From NCBI GenBank assembly GCA_002296655.1, contig DBIN01000017.1, positions 1 through 64,000 of the forward strand: 64,000 bases of DNA. The letters are read 5' to 3'. The notes beneath the pieces are model-generated. The model was not told where the DNA came from. It searched no databases and worked only from the letters and a program-made list of their open reading frames with translations. The position numbers were made by a program, and so were the translations under genes. This stretch comes from Acinetobacter sp. UBA801. Its GTDB lineage: Bacteria; Pseudomonadota; Gammaproteobacteria; Pseudomonadales; Moraxellaceae. How positions within the stretch are numbered: the first letter of the stretch is position 1; each line of letters opens with the position of its first letter. Shown in pieces: positions 19,043 through 29,760 of the stretch.

Positions 19043-19657
19043 TCAGCCATAACGTAGCATAAAAATACCCATCGCATCTTCAATAATCTTTTGAGATTGT
19101 GCAGCATCAGGCACGGCACGTACACCGAGTAAAACTTCATGGTGACGTAAACCATGTAGTAAAGAAACGATCAATTCAGTTTGTGTTTTAGGTTCATCTG
19201 CCTGAATAAATTTTAGTTCTGCTGCTTTGCGAAAGAAGCTTTCCCACATCGCGCGAAGTTTGGCATGTGAGGCATTGTAAAACTGCAATGCCAACGGATT
19301 TTGCTCCGAGGCCAGTTCCATCAGCAAGTGTTCTAATTTAATCGCTTCAGGCATGTTGGCCAAGTTCAAGGACAGTTCACAGGCTTGGTATAAAGCCTGC
19401 TTAAAATTGCTATGTGCAGTCAAGTCCAAAGGTTGTGCCTTAAGCAGACTTTCACAGGTTTCTTCAATGGCACAGGAAAATAACGTGGCTTTGTCTTGAA
19501 AATGATTATACACCGTTAATTTGGTCACGCCTGCTTCACGTGCAATCTGATTCATACTCGAACCATGAAAGCCCAACTTTAAAAACAAGTGTTTTGCCGA
19601 CATTAAAATGCGTTGGCGTTTTTCTAAATCTTTGGGTCGTCCGACATGAATCTGCAC
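19043..19657 (-). CDS. TetR/AcrR-family repressor of the adjacent efflux operon
   Basis: A 204-residue regulator. The N-terminal helix-turn-helix is seen in LGFHGSSMNQIAREAGVTKLTVYNHFQDKATLF (about residues 28-60), the classical TetR pattern. The C-terminal ligand domain is variable. It starts at a GTG (19657) right after a strong AGGAGGAG ribosome site. It is divergent from the membrane-fusion and RND pump genes, and a long palindrome sits between them, so it very likely represses the pump and itself. The inducer is unknown. Confidence 0.9.
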   Translation of the reverse strand: MQIHVGRPKDLEKRQRILMSAKHLFLKLGFHGSSMNQIAREAGVTKLTVYNHFQDKATLFSCAIEETCESLLKAQPLDLTAHSNFKQALYQACELSLNLANMPEAIKLEHLLMELASEQNPLALQFYNASHAKLRAMWESFFRKAAELKFIQADEPKTQTELIVSLLHGLRHHEVLLGVRAVPDAAQSQKIIEDAMGIFMLRYG

Positions 19658-19704
19658 ACGCTCCTCCTAATTTGCATCAGTACAACTGGAAAATGACGCT
19701 TCAG

Positions 19705-19740
19705 TTTTAATTAATGTACCTAGTGGTATATTAATTAAAA
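19705..19740. promoter_or_regulatory. TetR-type palindromic operator between regulator and RND pump
   Basis: Two 16-base arms, TTTTAATTAATGTACC and GGTATATTAATTAAAA, flank TAGT. The arms pair at 15 of 16 positions. The element lies in the middle of the 147-base divergent interval between the TetR gene and the efflux operon, where the promoters must be. This is the expected place and form of the TetR binding site. Confidence 0.8.
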
Positions 19741-19804
19741 AATAATCAATTTAATATACTGCGTATTCTGCCCTAATAAAAACGTTTAAATAAGAGCACG
19801 CTAG

Positions 19805-20944
19805 ATGAACACGACTCAGAATCTCATTGGCAGCCTGATGCTGTTGTGCTGTATCACCCTAATGGGATGCAGCAAGCAAAAAACCGAGGTTGAACAGGAA
19901 GTCCCTTTGGTGATGGTGACCCAGCCCAGCAGTTTACATCTTGAGCAAAAAAGCTATGCAGGCGAGGTGCAAGCACGTCAGCAAACCGCTTTGGCATTTC
20001 GGGTTGCAGGGCAAGTTACACAGCGTTTTGCCGATGTCGGAGATCGGGTCAAGGTTGGGCAAGTCTTAGCAACACTGGATGTGCAAGATGCAGCATTGCA
20101 GCTCAATGCCGCGCGTGCGCAACTGGAAAGTGCACAATCTGCTGCAAAAATTGCCAGTGATGAATTGCAGCGTTTTCAGCAATTGTTACCCATGAACGCA
20201 GTCAGCCGCTCGCAATATGATGCAGTCAAAAACCAGTATCAACATGCCATGGCGCAGTTGAAACAGGCGCAGTCTAATTATGCGGTTAGCAGTAATCAAA
20301 CCGATTATAACCAGTTACGTGCCACAAAAAATGGCGTGATTACTGAACGCAATATTGAAGTTGGGCAGGTTTTAGCGGCAGGGCAGGTCGCTTATCAATT
20401 GGCGATTGATGGAGAACGTGAAGTCGTGATTGGTGTGCCTGAACAAGCAGTGGCTGAAATTCGGGTCGGGCAAGAGGCAACGGTCAGTTTATGGTCACAA
20501 CCTGATAGCCGTTTTACTGGTACGGTTCGAGAAATTTCCCCTGCGGCAGATCAGTCACGTACTTTTAAAGTCAAAGTGGCTTTACGCGAAGGCAATGCAC
20601 AGATTCAATTGGGACAAAGTGCGCGGGTATTTCTGACTCGCCAAGCCAATCAGGGTTTATATGTGCCTTTATCTAGCGTATCGGCAACTGGGCAACAAGC
20701 TTTTGTTTTGGTCTTGCAGGCCGATTCAACCGTTCGCCAAACTCCTGTTACCTTGGGCGCTTATGGACGGGACAGCGTGCCTGTACTCAGTGGCTTGCAG
20801 GCGCAAGATTATGTGGTAATGGGTGGGGTACATTTACTGCGTGATCGACAAAAAATCCGCCCAATTAACCGTGACAATCAAGCTGTACAGGCGGTCAATC
20901 CAACAGCTCAGGCAGCTCCTGCTGCTACACAGACGGAGCGTTAA
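19805..20944 (+). CDS. RND efflux membrane-fusion lipoprotein
   Basis: A 379-residue periplasmic adaptor (HlyD/AcrA type) that would link the RND pump to an outer-membrane channel. A lipoprotein signal ends in LMGC, so Cys22 is probably lipidated and the protein anchored in the inner membrane. The biotinyl-lipoyl-like domain (FRVAGQVTQRFADVGDRVKVGQVLATLD) and the alpha-helical hairpin (ARAQLESAQSAAKIAS onward) are visible, followed by a beta-barrel domain. It stops three bases before the RND permease start. No outer-membrane factor gene follows, so a channel encoded elsewhere must be shared. Confidence 0.92.
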   Translation: MNTTQNLIGSLMLLCCITLMGCSKQKTEVEQEVPLVMVTQPSSLHLEQKSYAGEVQARQQTALAFRVAGQVTQRFADVGDRVKVGQVLATLDVQDAALQLNAARAQLESAQSAAKIASDELQRFQQLLPMNAVSRSQYDAVKNQYQHAMAQLKQAQSNYAVSSNQTDYNQLRATKNGVITERNIEVGQVLAAGQVAYQLAIDGEREVVIGVPEQAVAEIRVGQEATVSLWSQPDSRFTGTVREISPAADQSRTFKVKVALREGNAQIQLGQSARVFLTRQANQGLYVPLSSVSATGQQAFVLVLQADSTVRQTPVTLGAYGRDSVPVLSGLQAQDYVVMGGVHLLRDRQKIRPINRDNQAVQAVNPTAQAAPAATQTER

Positions 20945-20947
20945 AAT

Positions 20948-23900
20948 ATGAATTTTAACTTATCCGAATGGGCGTTAAAAAATAAAGGTTTAGTGGTCTA
21001 CTTGATGCTGTTGTTGGGCATTGTCGGCTTTTTTTCCTATTCTAAATTGGCACAAAGTGAAGATCCGCCGTTTACCTTTAAAGTGATGGTGATTCAAACC
21101 TATTGGCCAGGAGCGAGTGCCAAAGAGGTATCCTTACAAGTCACGGACCGTATTGAAAAAGAATTGATGAGCACGGGCGATTATGAACGTATCATGGCCT
21201 ATTCGCGTCCGGGCGAGTCCATGGTGACTTTTATTGCCAAAGATTCCATGCGTTCCAGCCAAATTCCAGATGTTTGGTACAAGGTGCGTAAAAAGGTCAA
21301 TGACATCCGCCATGAACTGCCGCAAGGCGTACAAGGCCCATTTTTTAATGATGAATTTGGCGACACTTTTGGCAATATTTATGTGCTGACAGGCGCAGAC
21401 TATGACTATGCCACCCTCAAAGAATATGCCGACCGTTTGCAACTACAATTGCAGCGGGTCAAAGATGTGGCCAAAGTCAATTTGGTGGGTTTACAAGATC
21501 AAAAAATCTGGATTGAGTTATCTAATACCAAAGCCGCGCAACTCGGTATTCCTGTTAGCGCGATTCAACAAGCCTTACAACAACAAAACAGCATGGCAAG
21601 CGCAGGTTTTTTTGAAACCCATTCAGACCGTATTCAGGTTCGTGTGAGTGGTGCACTGCACAGTGTTGATGAGCTGAAACAAATGCCACTGTTGGTGAAT
21701 GACACCACCATTCAACTGGGCGATGTTGCTGAGGTCTATCGTGGGTTTAGCGAACCTGCCCAACCACGTATGCGCTTTATGGGCGAAAACGGGATTGGCA
21801 TTGCGGTGTCGATGCGTAAAGGCGGGGATATTCTAGCTTTGGGTGAAAATCTGGAAACAGAATTTGCCCGTTTGCAAAAAACCTTGCCTTTAGGCATGCA
21901 ACTGCAAAAAGTGTCTGATCAACCTGTAGCGGTAAAACACAGCGTCAATGAATTTATGAAAGTGTTGGCTGAGGCGGTGATTATCGTGCTTTTGGTCAGC
22001 TTCTTTTCACTGGGTTTTCGTACTGGCTTGGTGGTGGCATTTTCCATTCCACTGGTTTTGGCGATGACGTTTGCTGGTATGCATTTGTTTGATGTCGGAC
22101 TGCACAAAATTTCACTCGGTGCGCTTATTCTAGCGCTCGGATTGTTGGTGGATGATGCCATTATCGCCATTGAAATGATGGCAATTAAGATGGAGCAGGG
22201 TTATAGCCGCTTGCAAGCGGCAGGCCATGCGTGGCGAACGACTGCTTTTCCCATGCTAACTGGGACATTAATTACCGCAGCAGGTTTTTTACCCATTGCC
22301 ACAGCAGCCTCAAGTACAGGGGAATACACCCGTTCAATTTTCCAAGTGGTGACCATTGCTTTGGTGGTGTCATGGTTTGCTGCCGTGCTGTTTGTGCCTT
22401 ATCTGGGCGATAAATTATTGCCAGATTTTCAGCGTCATGCACAGCGAGCGCCGTGGTATCAACGTCTTTGGGCGCGTTTACGCAAACAAGCTGAGCCGCA
22501 GCCTGTGCTACAGCACGCAGGTGAATTACACGACCCATATCAAACCCGTTTTTATCAAGTGTTTCGTGGTTGGGTCAATACCTGTGTGCGCTATCGTAAA
22601 ACCGTCATTGCAAGCACAGTTGCTATATTTGTACTATCCATTGCCATGTTTAAATTGGTACCGCAGCAATTCTTTCCGCCTTCCAATCGGGCAGAAATTT
22701 TAGTCGATTTAAAACTTGAAGAGGGTGCATCCTTAACAGCCACAGAAGCAGCCGTTAAAAAAGTTGAAAAGTTTTTGGCGCAACAACAAGGTATCGACAA
22801 TTATGTGGCCTATGTTGGCACAGGTTCACCGCGTTTCTATTTACCCTTAGATCAGCAATTGCCGCAAGCCAGTTTTGCCCAATTTGTGGTGTTGGCATCT
22901 TCCTTAGAAGACCGCAATGAAATTCGTCGTAATTTATCTGAGCAAATTCGCTTGTTATTGCCAGAGGTGCGTACTCGCGTGTCGTTATTGGAAAATGGCC
23001 CGCCTGTGGGTTATCCATTGCAATTCCGTGTGTCAGGCGAAGACTTGGCGCAAGTGCGACAATGGGCGCAGCAAGTCGCAGCCACCATCAGTGCCAATCC
23101 AAACAGTACCAATGTGCATTTAGATTGGGGCGAGCCGAGCAAAGTCATTCAATTGCAGATTGATCAAGACCGTGCCCGTCAAATGGGAGTGTCGAGTCTA
23201 GATTTGGCTAACTTCCTCAATAGTTCTATCAGTGGCGCGGCAATCAACCAGTATCGTGAAAAACGTGAACTGATTGAAATCCGTTTACGTGGCAATCAAA
23301 CTGAGCGCTTAGATGTCGCATCTTTAAGCAGTTTGGCTGTACCGACTTCACGTGGAACATCGGTACCGTTGGCGCAAATTGCACACATTGAATACCGTTT
23401 TGAAGAGGGTTTAATTTGGCATCGTAACCGCTTGCCGACCATTACCGTACGTGGCGATATTCGTAGCAATCTGCAACCTGCAACGGTGGTGGCAGAATTG
23501 TCTGAGCCGATGGCAGCCTTGCGTGAAAAATTGCCAAGTGGCTATTTAATTGAAGTCGGCGGTACAGTTGAAGAGTCGGCACGTGGGCAAAAGTCAGTCA
23601 ATGCAGGCATGCCATTTTTCCTTGCGGTGGTGATGACCTTGTTAATGATTCAGCTGCGTAGCATGTCACGTGCGCTCATTGTATTTTTGACTGCACCGCT
23701 CGGCATTATTGGTGTGGTATTGTTCTTGTTGCTGTTTAACAAACCCTTTGGTTTTGTGGCGATGCTTGGCACGATTGCCTTATCGGGTATGATCATGCGC
23801 AATTCCCTGATTTTAATTGATCAGATTGAGCAGGATATTCGGGCAGGAGAGTCGCAGTGGGATGCGATTATTAACGCCACAGTACGCCGTTGTCGTCCAA

Positions 23901-24082
23901 TTGTACTCACAGCATTAGCGGCTGTTTTGGCCATGATTCCACTTTCTCGCAGTATTTTCTTTGGCCCGATGGCTGTGGCGATTATGGGCGGATTAATTGT
24001 CGCGACCTTATTAACTTTGTTCTTTTTACCAGCGTTATACGCCCAGTGGTTTAAAGTGAAAAAAAATCCACATAATCTGTAA
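20948..24082 (+). CDS. RND multidrug efflux permease (HAE-1/TriC-like)
   Basis: A 1044-residue inner-membrane proton-driven exporter of the resistance-nodulation-division family. It has the duplicated six-plus-six helix layout with two large periplasmic loops. The proton-relay aspartates of TM4 are present in LGLLVDDAIIAIEM (Asp402 and Asp403). The sequence looks closer to the TriC/VexF-like branch than to AcrB or AdeB, because of its shorter length and the S-E-D-P-P-F start of the first loop; this placement is an impression. It is the second gene of a TetR-controlled pair. The substrate is not predictable. Confidence 0.92.
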   Translation: MNFNLSEWALKNKGLVVYLMLLLGIVGFFSYSKLAQSEDPPFTFKVMVIQTYWPGASAKEVSLQVTDRIEKELMSTGDYERIMAYSRPGESMVTFIAKDSMRSSQIPDVWYKVRKKVNDIRHELPQGVQGPFFNDEFGDTFGNIYVLTGADYDYATLKEYADRLQLQLQRVKDVAKVNLVGLQDQKIWIELSNTKAAQLGIPVSAIQQALQQQNSMASAGFFETHSDRIQVRVSGALHSVDELKQMPLLVNDTTIQLGDVAEVYRGFSEPAQPRMRFMGENGIGIAVSMRKGGDILALGENLETEFARLQKTLPLGMQLQKVSDQPVAVKHSVNEFMKVLAEAVIIVLLVSFFSLGFRTGLVVAFSIPLVLAMTFAGMHLFDVGLHKISLGALILALGLLVDDAIIAIEMMAIKMEQGYSRLQAAGHAWRTTAFPMLTGTLITAAGFLPIATAASSTGEYTRSIFQVVTIALVVSWFAAVLFVPYLGDKLLPDFQRHAQRAPWYQRLWARLRKQAEPQPVLQHAGELHDPYQTRFYQVFRGWVNTCVRYRKTVIASTVAIFVLSIAMFKLVPQQFFPPSNRAEILVDLKLEEGASLTATEAAVKKVEKFLAQQQGIDNYVAYVGTGSPRFYLPLDQQLPQASFAQFVVLASSLEDRNEIRRNLSEQIRLLLPEVRTRVSLLENGPPVGYPLQFRVSGEDLAQVRQWAQQVAATISANPNSTNVHLDWGEPSKVIQLQIDQDRARQMGVSSLDLANFLNSSISGAAINQYREKRELIEIRLRGNQTERLDVASLSSLAVPTSRGTSVPLAQIAHIEYRFEEGLIWHRNRLPTITVRGDIRSNLQPATVVAELSEPMAALREKLPSGYLIEVGGTVEESARGQKSVNAGMPFFLAVVMTLLMIQLRSMSRALIVFLTAPLGIIGVVLFLLLFNKPFGFVAMLGTIALSGMIMRNSLILIDQIEQDIRAGESQWDAIINATVRRCRPIVLTALAAVLAMIPLSRSIFFGPMAVAIMGGLIVATLLTLFFLPALYAQWFKVKKNPHNL

Positions 24083-24190
24083 AAGTGACATAATAACGGG
24101 TGCGAAACTTGGAAAATTTCAATATAGTAGCACCTTATATTTTTCAGCCTTTGCATACGTTACAGCATGCGCCAGATTAAAAAATAAAGT

Positions 24191-24595
24191 ATGGCACAGA
24201 TGGGGTTAAATCACATTATGAAGCAAGATAACTTGTTAAAGTTTCGCCGTTCCATTGCGATCTCTTACGTGTTTATGTTTTTTGCTTTATTTACTGTGGT
24301 GAGTGGCGCGTTGGCATATTGGTATGCCCGTAAAGTGATTGTGGTCGATAGCACCGAAGTCTGGTTACAGGCGCAGGCCTTATGGGTCATGCGCAATGTG
24401 TTGATTTATACAGTATTGGCACTGTTTGCTGCACTGTGGTTTATTCCATTGGTCTTCTTTCCTTGGGATGCCTTTTTATGGGTCAAAGCTTGCACCGTGG
24501 CAGGTGTAGTCTTTGCCGTGATTGCCTTCTTGTTTTTAATCAATGCTTGGATTAAAGGGCTATCCAAATTTTTGAAAAATAAAGCCGTATTCTAA
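24191..24595 (+). CDS. Small integral membrane protein of unknown function
   Basis: A protein of 134 residues with three or four hydrophobic helices (about residues 22-46, 66-90 and 98-120) and a basic end (KGLSKFLKNKAVF). No signal peptide is evident. A second ATG at 24218 (MKQDNLLKFRRS) is an equally good start because neither has a clear ribosome site. It lies between the efflux operon and dnaJ, which has its own upstream region. I do not recognise a family. Confidence 0.65.
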   Translation: MAQMGLNHIMKQDNLLKFRRSIAISYVFMFFALFTVVSGALAYWYARKVIVVDSTEVWLQAQALWVMRNVLIYTVLALFAALWFIPLVFFPWDAFLWVKACTVAGVVFAVIAFLFLINAWIKGLSKFLKNKAVF

Positions 24596-24723
24596 GGGCT
24601 TTTCGCTTGTATTCAGCATACAGCTAAAATTTTTAGCAGTCTTCCCTTGTAAAACCCAGTTTTACCCCCATTTTATACATCAGTTCAGTTTTAATTAGAA
24701 TTCCGTGAGGAGCATCGCCAGAC

Positions 24724-25839
24724 ATGGCTAAACGTGATTATTATGAGGTTTTGGGTGTCGCCAAAACAGCTAGTGATGATGAAATAAAAAAAGCCTACCG
24801 TAAGTTGGCGATGAAATATCATCCGGACCGTAACCCAGACAACACAGAAGCTGAAGAGAAATTTAAAGAAGCTGCGGAAGCTTATGAAGTTTTATCGGAT
24901 GCCGAAAAACGCAGCATGTATGACCGCATGGGGCAGAATGCCTTTGAAGGCGGTATGGGCGGCGGCGGTGGCTTTAGTGGTGGTTTTAGTGCAGAAGACA
25001 TCTTTAGCCAGTTCGGTGATATTTTCGGTGGTGCATTCGGTGGCGGTGGTCGTGGTCAGCAACGTGCACGTCGTGGTTCAGACTTACGCTATGTGCTGGA
25101 ACTCACGCTTGAAGAAGCAGTCAAAGGCGTCAAGAAAACCATCACCTTTACAGCACCTGCGCCTTGTGACGCTTGTGATGGTAAAGGCTCAGAAAATCCA
25201 AATGATGTTGAAACCTGTCCAACCTGTCATGGTGCGGGTCAAGTACGCATGCAGCAAGGTTTCTTCTCGGTACAGCAAACCTGTAGCACTTGTCGTGGTC
25301 AGGGCAAAATCATCAAGAATCCATGTAAAAAATGTCATGGTTCGGGTGTGTCAGATCGTCAGCAAACCCTTGAGGTGACCATTCCTGCAGGGGTGGACAA
25401 TGGCGACCGCGTACGCTTAACGGGTAAAGGTGAGGCGATTCGTGATGGTCAATCGGGTGATTTATACGTAGAAGTGGTGGTGCGCGAGCACGAAATCTTC
25501 CAGCGTGATGGTGCCGATCTATATATGGATGTACCTATCAACATTGCCGATGCTGCTTTAGGTAAGGAAATTGAAATTCCGACCCTAGATGGTCGCGTGA
25601 GCCTGAAAGTACCTGAGGGAACACAGACGGGTAAATTGTTCCGTTTGCGTGGTAAAGGGGTTAAACCTGTGCGTAGCAGTATGCAGGGCGATTTGCTCTG
25701 CCGTATTGTGGTGGAAACACCTGTGAATTTAACTGCACGTCAGCGTGAACTGTTAAAAGAATTACAGACGACGATGGAAGGTGAGGGCAGTCAGTCATCA
25801 CCAAAGAAAAAGTCTTTCTTTGATCGTTTGTTTGATTAA
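24724..25839 (+). CDS. dnaJ: Chaperone DnaJ
   Basis: A 371-residue type I Hsp40 that stimulates the DnaK ATPase. The J domain occupies residues 1-70 with His-Pro-Asp at 33-35 (KYHPDRNP). A glycine-phenylalanine-rich linker follows. Four zinc-binding Cys-x-x-Cys-x-Gly-x-Gly motifs are present: [24 protein letters not shown] and CKKCHGSG. The C-terminal substrate-binding domain is complete. GTGAGGAG precedes the start. dnaK is not adjacent, unlike in E. coli. A terminator follows. Confidence 0.98.
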   Translation: MAKRDYYEVLGVAKTASDDEIKKAYRKLAMKYHPDRNPDNTEAEEKFKEAAEAYEVLSDAEKRSMYDRMGQNAFEGGMGGGGGFSGGFSAEDIFSQFGDIFGGAFGGGGRGQQRARRGSDLRYVLELTLEEAVKGVKKTITFTAPAPCDACDGKGSENPNDVETCPTCHGAGQVRMQQGFFSVQQTCSTCRGQGKIIKNPCKKCHGSGVSDRQQTLEVTIPAGVDNGDRVRLTGKGEAIRDGQSGDLYVEVVVREHEIFQRDGADLYMDVPINIADAALGKEIEIPTLDGRVSLKVPEGTQTGKLFRLRGKGVKPVRSSMQGDLLCRIVVETPVNLTARQRELLKELQTTMEGEGSQSSPKKKSFFDRLFD

Positions 25840-25891
25840 GGAAACTTAGATTAGGTATGTCGAAGCACAACCTGATCTAAACTCAAAAAAT

Positions 25892-25919
25892 AAAGGCGAT
25901 CTGAAGGATCGCCTTTGTT
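25892..25919. terminator. Intrinsic terminator between dnaJ and a convergent small gene
   Basis: A perfect 10-bp stem AAAGGCGATC / GATCGCCTTT around TGAAG, with A-rich sequence on the left and TTTGTTGT on the right. It lies between convergent genes and can serve both. Confidence 0.85.
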
Positions 25920-25934
25920 GTATCTGCTGCACGC

Positions 25935-26231
25935 TTATTCGACTTCAGGCACATCTATTTCTAAAACATCTGCATTTTCTGAGCTTGCAGTTTCAACGGC
26001 AGTTTGTGGCTGAGCTGTATTTTCAGGCGCTACAACATTTACAGTTTGCGCTGCTTCTGTTTCAAGCTCAGGTGCATCCACATCAACCGCTAACGGTTCT
26101 TGTAGTGTCACGCTAATACGGACTTTGGACAGGCTTTCTAGTGTATCACCTTCTTGAAGTGCAGGCTCTGCAAATACGGATGCTGTACTCATACCTAACA
26201 ATAATGCCAATACCATGTTCTTCGAATGCAT
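25935..26231 (-). CDS. Small acidic exported protein
   Basis: A 98-residue protein with a typical signal peptide (MHSKNMVLALLLGMSTASVFA, cleavage predicted after Ala21). The mature part of about 77 residues is rich in Glu, Asp, Val, Ala and Thr and has no cysteine, so it is probably an acidic, flexible periplasmic protein. It is alone on the minus strand between dnaJ and dapB. No family or function is recognised. Confidence 0.65.
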   Translation of the reverse strand: MHSKNMVLALLLGMSTASVFAEPALQEGDTLESLSKVRISVTLQEPLAVDVDAPELETEAAQTVNVVAPENTAQPQTAVETASSENADVLEIDVPEVE

Positions 26232-26505
26232 GTAAATCCCCTTTAATTTGTGCAGTTGTTATCATTCGTGCAGGCTAGTCTGCGCATACAAGTTTGCAAA
26301 TTTGTGAAATAAAAATAAAAGATGAGCATTTTCAGATAAATTTTTAGCATCGCTTCGTTAAAAGCTTACCTGAGGGGTGTAAAGTGACCATCAGCAGTAT
26401 AGCTCGGCTTGCTTTCGGATAAAAATAAACCCAAAAACTTGACTGACAAACTTAGTCTAGGCAGCGAGTTTTGCTATAGTAAGCACAATTGAGAATCTAT
26501 TTTAG

Positions 26506-27336
<831 letters not shown>

Positions 27337-27400
27337 AACTGCGCAGTAATACGAAATAGATAAAATGACTTGAACAATTTTCAATCTGCCGCTAAAACTA

Positions 27401-27435
27401 GGGTCTGATGTCATGGATGATGACGCATCAGACCC
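27401..27435 (+). terminator. Hairpin after dapB
   Basis: The 10-bp arms GGGTCTGATG and CATCAGACCC enclose a second short stem GTCAT / ATGAC. There is no T-run, so it may be a weak or Rho-assisted terminator or an RNA-stability hairpin. Confidence 0.5.
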
Positions 27436-27454
27436 CACACAAAACTAAAATAAG

Positions 27455-28111
27455 ATGCACACGACAATGAAAAAAATTCTGCCAATTCTTGGCATGATCG
27501 CCTGTAGCTGTATCACGCATGCACAAAGCCTTGAACATGCCAAACTCAGTATTCATAAAAACAATATTAAAGTCTGGACCTTTCAACAGCAGTCTAGCCC
27601 TGTGTTTTTGTATAAGGCCGAAACCACCTTCAATGTACCTTTAGAAAAAGCCGCTGCCTTAATTTTAGATGTTGATCATGCTGTGAAATGGGTGCCTTAT
27701 GTGGGCAGTGTCAAAGTCTTGTCACGCGATGACCAAAAAGGTGAGTTCTTGCTGTATATGGTGCTGGATTTTCCTTTTCCGCTAAAAGATCGTGATTTAG
27801 TGGTCAAAGGCAAAATGAGTAAAGATGCACAAGGTATTATCAGTATTCAAAATAAAGCCATTGAGGGGGGCTATCCCTTGAACCCAGATTATGTGCGTAT
27901 TCAAGATTACGAAGGCGACTGGACCTTTCAGAAACTGGGCAATCAAAAAGTCAAAGTCAGTACCTATGGCTATGCTAACCCTGAGGGCTCGATTCCTTTA
28001 AGTTTTGTGAATATGTTTGTGCAGCAGCAACCGTATCAAATGCTGCAAAAAATGAAAATTGAATTAAGCAAAAGCGGTAGTTATAAGGCGTTGCCTGAAA
28101 TTTTGCGTTAA
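27455..28111 (+). CDS. START-domain exported protein
   Basis: A 218-residue protein with an N-terminal signal (MKKILPILGMIACSC, cleavage likely after His-Ala). The mature part has the START/polyketide-cyclase-like features: AETTFNVPLEKAAALILDVDHAVKWVPYVG, then repeated beta strands, ending in a helix VQQQPYQMLQKMKIELS. START domains bind lipids or other hydrophobic molecules in a deep pocket; with a signal peptide this one would act in the periplasm. It starts 19 bases after the dapB hairpin. A second in-frame ATG at 27467 is also possible. The ligand is unknown. Confidence 0.75.
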   Translation: MHTTMKKILPILGMIACSCITHAQSLEHAKLSIHKNNIKVWTFQQQSSPVFLYKAETTFNVPLEKAAALILDVDHAVKWVPYVGSVKVLSRDDQKGEFLLYMVLDFPFPLKDRDLVVKGKMSKDAQGIISIQNKAIEGGYPLNPDYVRIQDYEGDWTFQKLGNQKVKVSTYGYANPEGSIPLSFVNMFVQQQPYQMLQKMKIELSKSGSYKALPEILR

Positions 28112-28149
28112 ATAATTGAGTTGCGCTGAATTTTTAATCTTAGAAAAAT

Positions 28150-28175
28150 GGATGAAATCGGTGTCGATCTCATCC
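28150..28175. terminator. Hairpin between START-domain gene and wzi
   Basis: The arms GGATGAaATCG and CGATcTCATCC pair at 10 of 11 positions around GTGT. It lies between convergent genes. A T-run is lacking on both sides, so termination is only possible, not shown. Confidence 0.45.
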
Positions 28176-28203
28176 ACGAAGTATTTCGGTCTAGCGGGTA
28201 GAC

Positions 28204-29643
28204 TTAATATGAAAACAGCCCTTTTTCTAAAGGAAATTCAATGCCAATCGATGCACCACCATCATTGCCATGGACATCTGAATCGCTAATCCAGCCATTC
28301 AGTTTAAGTGGAATATCTGGGCGTAAATAGTGTGTCCAAGTCAAATCCAAAGCTTTTAACTGATCTTTTTCTGGGAAAGCATAATTCGTGTTTCGATTGG
28401 ATTCATTCAATTTGGCAAACAACATACGTGCATTCACGCGGTTCATACGATCAAAACGAATATCACCACCCACTGAAATCATTTGTCCATCACCACCCAT
28501 GGCATGCGCTAAAGGGTAGCCATGTTGATAAAAACCACCTTTATAGACACTGTGATTATAAGTGATACCTTGTGCTTTACCGTTGGTACGGGTGTCAGCC
28601 CATTCGGTATAGAGTTGGAACGGCATATTCTGATAGCTTGATGAATAGTCTACCCCAGCCAGATACATTTTTTTTGAAGGTAAGCCACCTGCTTCATCTT
28701 CACCTGCATATTGTGCATAGATTCCCATTGGAACTTGTACCAAGGGCTGTAGGTTCAAACGTGCATCAAATCCTGCCACTTGGTTAGAGGGATTGGTGGT
28801 ATCACCATACACATTATCTTTACCAATAACCGCATCCCAGAGTGAATCAAAACTTTCAGGTCGACCTTCACCACCCCATTGAAATGCGCGTGATGCCCCA
28901 AGTTCTAAATAAGGTAGTGGTTGTGCTGTAACACGTAAACCTATCAGTTTTGCATCGGGCACAGCATCATAATCATGCAACTGACCTGCAAAAGCTTGGT
29001 ATTGCCATGGGCCAATCCAAGACAGCCATTTATTGTTAAATGCCTGTTGTTCGGCACGCTGCATGGTTACACCATAGACAGGGCGGCTAGCATCGCCACG
29101 AATTAAACTGCCGTCATGTGCAGGCCCCCAGTAGGTTGAAATTTGTCCTGCAATGAGCCATTGATTCCAAAGCTTGGCTGCAATATAGGAACCTTCAACA
29201 TTGACATCTTGATCGTTATCAATTTGTGGGTCTTTTTCTGCATTGACCCGAATTTTAGCATCCCAGTATTGATTGCCTGCATTGAGTTCCAAACCTGCTT
29301 GATATTGGGCTTTTTGTTGGTCGCCAAAGGCTTGTGGAATATGCTTTTGATCTGTTTCTGCAAAAAGCGAGGCTTTGAGCAGTTGGTTATTGGCATTTAA
29401 ATGTGCCACCACTGCATCGATGACTTTTTGTTGAGTGTTGTTGCTGACTTTGGCTTGAGAAAGTGCACGTTGAATTTCATCACCACTCATAGGCCAAGTT
29501 GACGTACTAATTTGAATAACGCCTTGCTGATTTAGCCAGTTTAAATCGGTACGTAAGTTTTGGTCATTTAAGACAATGCCTTGGGCAAAGGTTAAGGATG
29601 AGCTTAATGCCAGTGTCGCCAGCAGCGCTTTGGGTGCAAACAT
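28204..29643 (-). CDS. wzi: Wzi-family capsule assembly outer-membrane protein
   Basis: A 479-residue outer-membrane protein of the Wzi family, which tethers capsular polysaccharide to the cell surface. A signal peptide ends at Leu-Thr-Phe-Ala-Gln (start set at MFAPKALLATLALSS, 29643; the frame opens 63 bases earlier). The N-terminal helical part (about residues 20-90) and the following strand-rich barrel with ISTYWGPAHDGSLIRG match the family. The protein ends in an aromatic (LFSY). It lies directly next to the capsule export genes wzc-wzb-wza, which supports the call; the name depends on family resemblance. Confidence 0.85.
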   Translation of the reverse strand: MFAPKALLATLALSSSLTFAQGIVLNDQNLRTDLNWLNQQGVIQISTSTWPMSGDEIQRALSQAKVSNNTQQKVIDAVVAHLNANNQLLKASLFAETDQKHIPQAFGDQQKAQYQAGLELNAGNQYWDAKIRVNAEKDPQIDNDQDVNVEGSYIAAKLWNQWLIAGQISTYWGPAHDGSLIRGDASRPVYGVTMQRAEQQAFNNKWLSWIGPWQYQAFAGQLHDYDAVPDAKLIGLRVTAQPLPYLELGASRAFQWGGEGRPESFDSLWDAVIGKDNVYGDTTNPSNQVAGFDARLNLQPLVQVPMGIYAQYAGEDEAGGLPSKKMYLAGVDYSSSYQNMPFQLYTEWADTRTNGKAQGITYNHSVYKGGFYQHGYPLAHAMGGDGQMISVGGDIRFDRMNRVNARMLFAKLNESNRNTNYAFPEKDQLKALDLTWTHYLRPDIPLKLNGWISDSDVHGNDGGASIGIEFPLEKGLFSY

Positions 29644-29760
29644 GCTTATATATTCTCGGCGTTTATAAACTGTAAACAAGATAGGTTTATGAGTGGATTT
29701 TTGCAATGCGAGTTGTTAGGTATTGTTGTAAATTTAAAAGAAAATTCTTCTGTAAATGGT

